The position numbers and the translations under genes are program-made. The notes below the pieces were generated by a model that saw only the letters and a list, made by a program, of their open reading frames with translations, was not told where the DNA came from and did not search any database. This document shows, piece after piece, positions 57,686-64,000 of a DNA stretch of 64,000 bases (position 1 is the first letter of the stretch; the number at the start of each line of letters is the position of its first letter). This DNA comes from Anisodus tanguticus (Eukaryota; Streptophyta; Magnoliopsida; Solanales; Solanaceae): assembly GCA_034509755.1 (NCBI GenBank), contig CM067541.1, positions 8,916,001 through 8,980,000 on the forward strand, written 5' to 3'.

Positions 57686-58429
57686 CTTCACCACTATTGC
57701 TCATATTTTATTTTTCATAATTGTTTTTTTTCTCTGGTTCCCATAATTGTTGACTATGAGAAAAAACGATTAATACATTTTCAGAATCGTATGCTTGGAA
57801 AATTACTAGAAGTACCAACAAGTTGGTGGATGGATGATGTACTTGAATCCTTCAAATGTTATACTCATGACTTGAGGTTCATAATTCTTACAACTGCTGT
57901 GAATTTATCTCCTCCGTGAATATTTTTTTCTAACATCTATAATTACGAATGGCTACCATTAAAAGTTTTGCAGTAATTTGATTTTTAAAGCAAACTTGAA
58001 GAAGTAAATAAAAAAGACCAAGATTGAACCTCCAGTCTAACAGTTGCAATTGTATCCTGCCTCACTTATGAGCGACTCTTTTCTTACTTGTCAACTAAAA
58101 TATGCGAGGGGAATGACTATTACTTAAAGTTGAAGTAGCAGCTTAATTTCTAAAAGCCAACTTAAGAAGTACAAATGATTTTCACCCAAAAACAAAAAGA
58201 AGAAAAAAACAAAATTGAGTTCCAGTCTAACAATTGTAATTTTATTCTTCCTCGCTTAGAATGCAACTTTAGTTATTTACTTGAATAGCCTAAATTCCAT
58301 GCACTGTACTTCTAGAACAAGGGGGAAAAGGCCATGGGCAAAATAAGGATAATGATGGATTTGGACCAAACTGCCGAAAGAAAAAGAAAAAAAAAAAGAC
58401 ATCCAAGAAAAATTCTTTTAAAAAAAAAA
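57686..58429. other. Intergenic, nothing recognised
   Basis: AT-rich. A ~130-bp imperfect duplication is suggested by 'tccagtctaacagttgcaat' near 58031 and 'tccagtctaacaattgtaat' near 58222. No gene is seen. Confidence 0.45.
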
Positions 58430-58625
58430 AAAGAATACCCCGATGCACTAAGTTTTTGCTATGTGCGGGGTCCGGAGAAGGGTCTGACCACAAGTATCTG
58501 TTGTACGCAGTTTTACCTTGCATTTCTGTAAGAAGTTATTTTCAAGACACAAATCCATGATCTCCTGACCACATGGCAATAACTTTACCGGTTATACTAA
58601 GAGGGCGGAGGTTCCATTCCTCACG
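58430..58625 (-). mobile_element. tRNA-derived SINE, minus strand
   Basis: Plus-strand text runs 'ctatgtgcggggtccggaga', 'ttaccttgcatttctgtaag', 'atgatctcctgaccacatgg' and 'aataactttaccggttatac'. Its complement carries an A-box-like head (TAACCGGTAAAGTTATTGCC) and then the body ending in the 'ccggaccccgcacatagc' block, the same type as at 41538 and 51385. Flanks show no clean duplication. Confidence 0.65.
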
Positions 58626-58689
58626 TTTACCGTTGTCCCCAGACTTCACTCTTTCAACACTTGTATACTTTCTAAAGAGTCAGGCATAC

Positions 58690-59262
58690 CCCTGTCCCTG
58701 TCTCCAAGTGTGTGATCCACCGATTCACTGAGTGACTTTTTCTTACCGCTGCGCTGGAGTCCCTATCTCAACAAGGGTTGGTGTGGCAGACTTCCCCCTT
58801 GTTTGTCGATTGAATAAAGCCTTATATGGCGTCAAACAAGTGAGAAAGACCCTTTCTATCTTATTAGTCAAGCGTGCTAGCTGCAATAAAAAAACAGCGC
58901 TAACGAGCAAGAAAATGAATTTCTAAACCAATCTATCACTGGAACGCACCATTCTATACTAGTATACTGAATAGCGTGATCAAGTCAAGTCCTTCCTCCT
59001 TATTTCTAGACTTCAATTAGATTAATGTGCGCTCGTATGGGAGTAGAAGCCACTACTTCCTTCTTCCCCATCAAATATTTCTATTTATCCTTTGAATTAC
59101 TCATATATATCCTATGAATTTCATTTCGCACCGGAAACTATTCTAGGAGAAGTTCGAATTTGTTCCATTTGGATATTGATTAGTCTTGATTTGACATAAT
59201 TTACGCGTTACTGGTTCGCGGAAGAGTTAATATCTCCATTGGGTAAACCCTTTCTTACCTTA
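58690..59262 (+). other. Candidate nuclear insertion of mitochondrial DNA (mttB-like and copia-RT-like pieces)
   Basis: 59133-59262 translates with one in-frame TAA as PETILGEVRICSIWILISLD, then FTRYWFAEELISPLGKPFLT, which resembles part of the plant mitochondrial MttB (TatC-like, orfX) protein. Upstream at 58796-58850 the frame LVCRLNKALYGVKQ is a copia reverse-transcriptase piece; plant mitochondrial genomes commonly carry such scraps. The base composition of 58690-59060 is more balanced than the surroundings. Boundaries and mitochondrial origin are inference. Confidence 0.45.
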
Positions 59263-59466
59263 AACAACACTGGAGTTCAAAATTGTGGAAGAGAAGAAAA
59301 TAGCTTTGAAACCTATCTCTATCAATTTCCACTACTTAAGTCAATATACACAATTTTTCATTACTATTTGTTTGTGTTCTATACCTTTCTAGAGACCAAG
59401 AATTTTCTAAGTTCGAAGGAAAAAAATGACATCTCCACTAACAAGATAGTAGTATATTGGAGCATG
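59263..59466. other. Short stretch between mttB-like block and LTR
   Basis: The frame stays open to 59505 but no longer resembles MttB; no family is recognised. Confidence 0.4.
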
Positions 59467-59467
59467 T

Positions 59468-59712
59468 GTGAAAGAAATAATCCCCTCATTATTTTCATTG
59501 ATTGAAAGACTATATATACAAGTTACATATTTCCATAATAGGATAATCATATTCCTATTTTATTCCTAAAACCTTATTCTACTTGGATCCTAATTATACA
59601 ATTATGGTAATACAATATTATGGTAAGTATACAATACTATTTACACTACAACATTACATAAACTAGGAGACTAAAACCTTACCTAATTTATCTACCATGT
59701 ACACATTTAACA
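59468..59712 (-). repeat. 3' LTR of the terminal copia element
   Basis: About 245 bp; on the minus strand it starts TGTTAAATGTGTACATGG after the purine tract GACTGCGGGGGTG and ends ...GATTATTTCTTTCACA. The outer end is uncertain by 2-4 bp because of a CACA repeat. Confidence 0.8.
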
Positions 59713-62700
59713 CACCCCCGCAGTCATAGCGGGCGGTCTTCGAACGCTGAGACTGTCCCTAAAATCTTCAAAAAGGCCTGAGGGAAGACCCTTTGTAAAG
59801 ATGTCTGCAATTTGATATCTTGACGGGACATGACATACGCGTACCTGACCCCGAGCAACCTTTTTGCCGACAAAGTGAATGTCCATCTCGATATGCTTAG
59901 TGCGTTGGTGCTGAACCGGATTACCAGAAAGGTAGATGGCACTAATATTATCGCAATAAACCAAAGTTGCCTTCTGAATGGGACAATGAAGCTCCAAAAG
60001 CAAATTACGTAACCAACATGATTCCGAGACCACATTAGCTACCCCTCGATATTCAGCCTCGGCACTTGAGCGGGATAGAGTCGATTGACGCTTCGCAGAC
60101 CAAGAGACCGAGTTGTTGCCAAGGAACTTAAATAGCCAGACGTAGACCGTCTGGTGTCTGGACAGCCACCCCAATCAGCATCCGTATATGAGACAAGTGT
60201 GGACGTTGAGGAATGATATAAATGCAAACCATAGTCAAGTGTACCCTGAATATACCTAATGATGCATTTGAGTGCATTCATGGGCTCAATTATGGGATCA
60301 TGCATGAACAAACACACCTGCTGGACTGCATACATAATATCTGGTCTCGTAAATGTAAGATACTGAAGGGCCCCTGCAAGACTGTGATAGCGGGTCGGAT
60401 CCTCGTAGTGTACGTCGGCCGCGGCACTAACTTTGGGCTTAGTATCAACTGGGGTGGAAGTGGACTTACAGGATGACATCCCAGCCCGCTTGATGATCTC
60501 AGCTGCATACTTCCGTTGAGATAAGAACATCCCATCGGAATGACGAATGACAGCAATTCCCAAAAAGTAACTCAAGGACCCCAAGTCTTTCATAGCAAAC
60601 TCAGAGCTGAGCATTGTCATGATAGACTGGCATAAGGCATCGGAAGAGGCCGTCAAAATAATATCATTCACATATAACAGAATATAGGCCACGGATGAAC
60701 CATGACGGTAGATGAACAATGAGTTATCCGACCTGATGTGAATGAACCCAATAGTCGAAACATAGTTTGCAAACTGTGTATACCAGGCCCGTGGAGACTG
60801 CTTAAGCCCATATAAGGACTTCTTCAACAAACAGAATGATGAGGATGTTTGGGATCCCTGAATCCCAACGGCTGATGCATATAGACTGTTTCTTTGAGAT
60901 CACCATGTAGGAAAGCATTCTTTACATCTAACTAATGAATATGTCATGCCTTCGAAAGAGACAAGCTAAGCACAGTGCGAATGATAGTCGGCTTGATCAC
61001 CGGACTAAACGTCTTACCACAATCAACACCAACCTGCTGAGTCTTACCATCACCCACAAGTCACGCCTTATGTCGGGCAAATGAACCATCTGAATTTTCC
61101 TTATGAGCAAAAATTCACATAGACCTAATAATATTAATACCAGATGGACGGGTACCAACTCCCACGTCTTATTATCAATAAGAGCATTATATTCATCGGT
61201 CATAGCAATTTTCCAATTCGGGTAATTTAATGCAGACACAGGATTTCGGGATAAGAGTGATTTAAGAACATTATAATGTATATTGAAATGTCTTTTTGGT
61301 GTAAAAATCCCCCGTTGACTACAGGTGACTGGTCCATGACTCGGGACGGACTGGCCGTGAGACGTGTGGGTGGCTGGCCCAAATCGGTAAACTGGAGCAG
61401 GAACTGGACCAGTTCCGAATTGGGCTGGACTAGCCCTATAGCAGGAACTGGCCCAGTGGCTGGATTGGGACCAGCAATGGGTGACGGACCAGTGGGGCCA
61501 ACGGACAGTGGGCCCGCTGGAGAAATTTGGGTGCGGGAGACGTCCGAAAAATGTTGAATAATATACGGGAATATACTATCATCCAAAAAGTTATACGAAC
61601 TAGGCACGGGAGTATTAACTTTAGCAAATGGAAATTAAGATTCATCAAAAATGACATGGCGATTAACGATGATTTTATTAGAGGATAAATCAAAGCATTT
61701 GTAGCCACGATTATTAGATGGAAAACCCAAAAAAACACATGGAGTAGATCGGGCCTGAAGTTTGTTAATTGTGGTGGACGAGAATAACGGATAACACAAA
61801 CACCCAAACACCCGAAGATGTGAATATGAAGGAATTTTATTATATAAAACTTGAAGGGGGGGAGAATATGTCAAACCTTTGGAAGGAATTATGTTAAGGA
61901 GATAGGTAGTCATTTGTAGAGCATGATGCCAAAAAGACGGGGGTACGGAAGCATGAATTAATAAAGTTCGGACAATGTTGTTTATGGAACGAATTTTGCG
62001 TTCAGCTTTCCCATTTTGTGAAGTCGTATGAGGACAAGAAAACCAAAAATTGATCTCATTATTAGCACAGAATTTCCGAAACACCCCATTGTCATATTCT
62101 TTGCCATTATCACACTGAATATTTTTTATTTCTCGGTCGAATTGGGTTCTGATGAATGCTCTAAATTTTAAGAAGACGGAAAAAACTTGAGAATTTTTCG
62201 CTATTGGAAATGTCCATAAAAACTTAGAATAATCATCCAAAAATAGAACATAATACCAATGACCTACAGAACTAAGAACAGGAGACGTCCATAAGTCGCT
62301 TTGAATAATATCAAATGGCATTAAAGTATGAGAATTTTAGTCTACAAATGGCAACTTAACAATTTTTCCTAAAGAACAAGATTGACAATTTGGAGTACTA
62401 CTCGTACCCTTACATGAAATAAAACTATTTTTATCTAAAGACGACAAAATAGATGATCCCGGATGACCAAGACGAGCATGCCACACGGAAGGAGAAATGG
62501 CTGCAAAGGCGGATGGCAGGGCTTGACTCGTTGGACCTGAACTGGGTCTGATAGGATAAAGATCTCCCCTACTATCACACCTCATTAGAGGACTCCCCGT
62601 CTTGAAATCCTTAACAGAGAAACCAAATGGATCAAATTCAATAGAAACGGAATTGTCAATAGTAAATTTACGGACAAAGACTAAGTTTTTAATCAATTTG

Positions 62701-64000
62701 GGGGCGTGTAGGGTGTTTTTCAAGATAAGAGGTGGATGGGGGGAGATAACGTTTTATGACCATAACCACGAATTGGAATAGAATTATCATTACCAACAAT
62801 TATACCGCGAGGGTTACTCAAATTCGAATAAGACGAGAACGTACCTGAATCGGATGTCATGTGGGTAGTGGCACCGGTGTCCATATACCAGTTTGGGTCC
62901 GGAAGATTTAAACCAAGCGTGCGCATTGTGGCTTCGATGTCGGTAGACGTGGGTGCCGCTGCGTGATGGGCATACGGGGGCCGAGGCCCAAGCACCCCTG
63001 CTTGCGGTCTCGGCCCGATCGCTCGATCTTGTGTGTGGACCAGGCTGAATTGGGCCTGGACTGTTGCTGGGCCGCCCACTGCCAGTTGGGCGAGAATTGG
63101 CTGGGCTGAAACTGTCGTTGTGTGGAAAACTGGATGGGCCCAAACTGTTGTTGTGGGGCCTACTGCCTCTGCATAGGGGCCCATTGTGGGCCCCAGAACT
63201 ATTGTTGTTGCTGCTGACCACCGCGAGGACCCCCACCGCCACCACCATTCTATCGCTTGCCGCCGTTGTTGCCACCGCGATTCTTGCCATTATTTTTCTT
63301 ATTTCCACCATTTTTACTGCCACTGTTGTTGCGGTTTTGGCCCGAGTTGTTCGAACCGGTAGGATACACCGTGGATTCGGTCATCATGACAACGGGACTA
63401 GCACCGGTAGCCGCCCTTTTGCCATGCCTACTTCTTCGAGTGTAAGCATAGAACGGGCTTGATAAAATTGCGGAAGCGAATTGCTTTGCCAAAGAAGCGT
63501 TCCAACACCATTATAGGCCTCGGAGAGGCCGAAACCATTTGGAGGACCAAACGATCGTTCGAAACTGGTGCGCCAACATTGCGAAGTTGATCCGCCAATT
63601 CCTTTAATCTTTTGCAATAAGCCGAAACATTAGGGAAATCTTCCATATTGACGTGGGAGAAATCCTGCTCCAAGGTAACGGCTCTAGAATTTTGATTATC
63701 TTGGAATATATCACGCAGTCTATCCTAAGTCGCATGTGTCATAGCGTCAGGCTCAATAATTATTTGCAAAAGGTCGGTAGAAATTGTGGAATATATCCAC
63801 TGGAGGACAGTGGCATCAAGAGTCGTCCACAACTTAAGATCATCCTCGCATTTTGGCACTTCCATATCCTCAGGAGCCGCGGGGATTATGTGATGGATGA
63901 CTTGATGCAATCGTGCGTGAATTTTGAACAGTTCGGCCCATGTCGCATATTGGACGTTTTCTATTTCAAGAACGAGAGGGATGTTATTCTTGATGTTAGA
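59707..64000 (-). pseudogene. Copia gag-pol polyprotein, broken, 5' end outside window
   Basis: From the window end inwards: gag core at about 63960-63430 (TTLDATVLQWIYSTISTDLL; DFPNVSAYCKRLKELADQLR), Gly/Asn-rich zinc-knuckle linker (63490-63200), protease-like DPNWYMDTGATTHMTSDSGT near 62905, pre-integrase (VWHARLGHPGSSILSSLD, near 62480), integrase (LFLDDYSKFLWTFPIAKNSQ; IQCDNGKEYDN; SCPHTTSQNGKAERKIRSIN), Pro-rich linker (61600-61430), RT at 61240-60300 and RNase H to 59707 (SRSSAEAEYRGVANVVSESCW; RTKHIEMDIHFV). The RT active-site motif reads YVND instead of YVDD. Frameshifts occur near 60040, 60835, 61230, 61640, 62330 and 62720, plus a stop near 63725. Unable to move by itself as it stands. 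Confidence 0.9.

Larger units (their letters stand above)
59468..64000 (-). mobile_element. Ty1/copia element, minus strand, leaving the window inside gag
   Basis: 3' LTR 59468-59712, RNase H, RT, integrase, protease linker and gag follow in order towards the window end; the 5' LTR is outside. Same lineage as 19871-23209 by shared RNase H and integrase blocks and by the LTR tail. It has several frame breaks but is the best preserved copia coding region here. Confidence 0.9.

Noticed and set aside
58732..58926. Independent 64-aa gene
   Set aside because: Only a copia RT scrap (LNKALYGVKQ) is recognisable; better explained as part of the candidate mitochondrial block.
63064..63462. 132-aa plus-strand frame near the window end
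   Set aside because: Antisense shadow of the Gly/Asn-rich gag zinc-knuckle region of the copia element.

Overview
The window is nuclear DNA of a flowering plant, most probably Solanaceae. It is AT-rich, its genes are split by GT/AG introns, and it is full of Ty1/copia elements, hAT-type and Stowaway-type elements, and tRNA-derived SINEs with (TTG)n tails that resemble the SINEs I know from tobacco, potato and tomato. The family placement is an inference from repeat type. No prokaryotic, viral or plasmid module is present, and I found no operon-like or otherwise undescribed multi-gene system. The novelty is in gene-fragment capture, nested insertions and remodelling around genes. Four host genes can be read exon by exon with every splice phase closing: (1) minus strand 340-7090, an 18-exon vacuolar ERD6-like monosaccharide transporter (491 aa); (2) plus strand 31826-37147, the trans-Golgi Qc-SNARE SYP61 (7 coding exons, 247 aa) with a non-coding first exon near 29727-29866; (3) plus strand 45496-49267, a two-exon 303-aa protein of the plant family annotated in Arabidopsis as 'erythronate-4-phosphate dehydrogenase family', which shows no dehydrogenase motif but has a C-terminal glycine-zipper membrane segment; (4) minus strand 51027-53583, a five-exon 294-aa SEC14/CRAL-TRIO lipid-transfer protein. 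From memory, genes 1, 3 and 4 have their Arabidopsis counterparts close together near At1g75170-At1g75220, so the window probably keeps ancient microsynteny with SYP61 in between. Layout: 0.3-7.1 kb transporter, with a degenerate ~170-bp minisatellite in intron 1 and SINE tails in other introns; 7.0-8.7 kb a tandem duplication of its promoter and first codons, one copy split by a 746-bp hAT element with an 8-bp target duplication; 8.8-14.8 kb intergenic, with a 148-bp tandem duplication, a tRNA-like SINE head, a Stowaway MITE, a solo LTR (12414-13564) and a captured proteasome alpha-1 exon; 14.8-17.4 kb a 5'-truncated copia element; 19.8-28.7 kb a plus-strand copia remnant followed by a complete minus-strand copia element (23554-28673, both LTRs, 5-bp target duplication); 29.7-37.1 kb SYP61, with gypsy and SINE debris in its leader intron and first coding intron; 38.4-42.2 kb MITEs and a hAT element with GGATC-rich arrays; 44-53.6 kb the last two genes, convergent; 54.3-58.6 kb a short hAT MITE, a second solo LTR of the 12.4-kb family and SINE pieces; 58.7-59.3 kb a candidate nuclear insertion of mitochondrial DNA (mttB-like); 59.5 kb to the end a minus-strand copia element that leaves the window inside gag. 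All retroelement reading frames seen are broken. The four genes do not form an obvious pathway: one transports sugar at the vacuole, one fuses trans-Golgi vesicles, one probably carries lipid and one is an uncharacterised membrane-anchored protein. Their proximity looks like inherited gene order rather than functional clustering.
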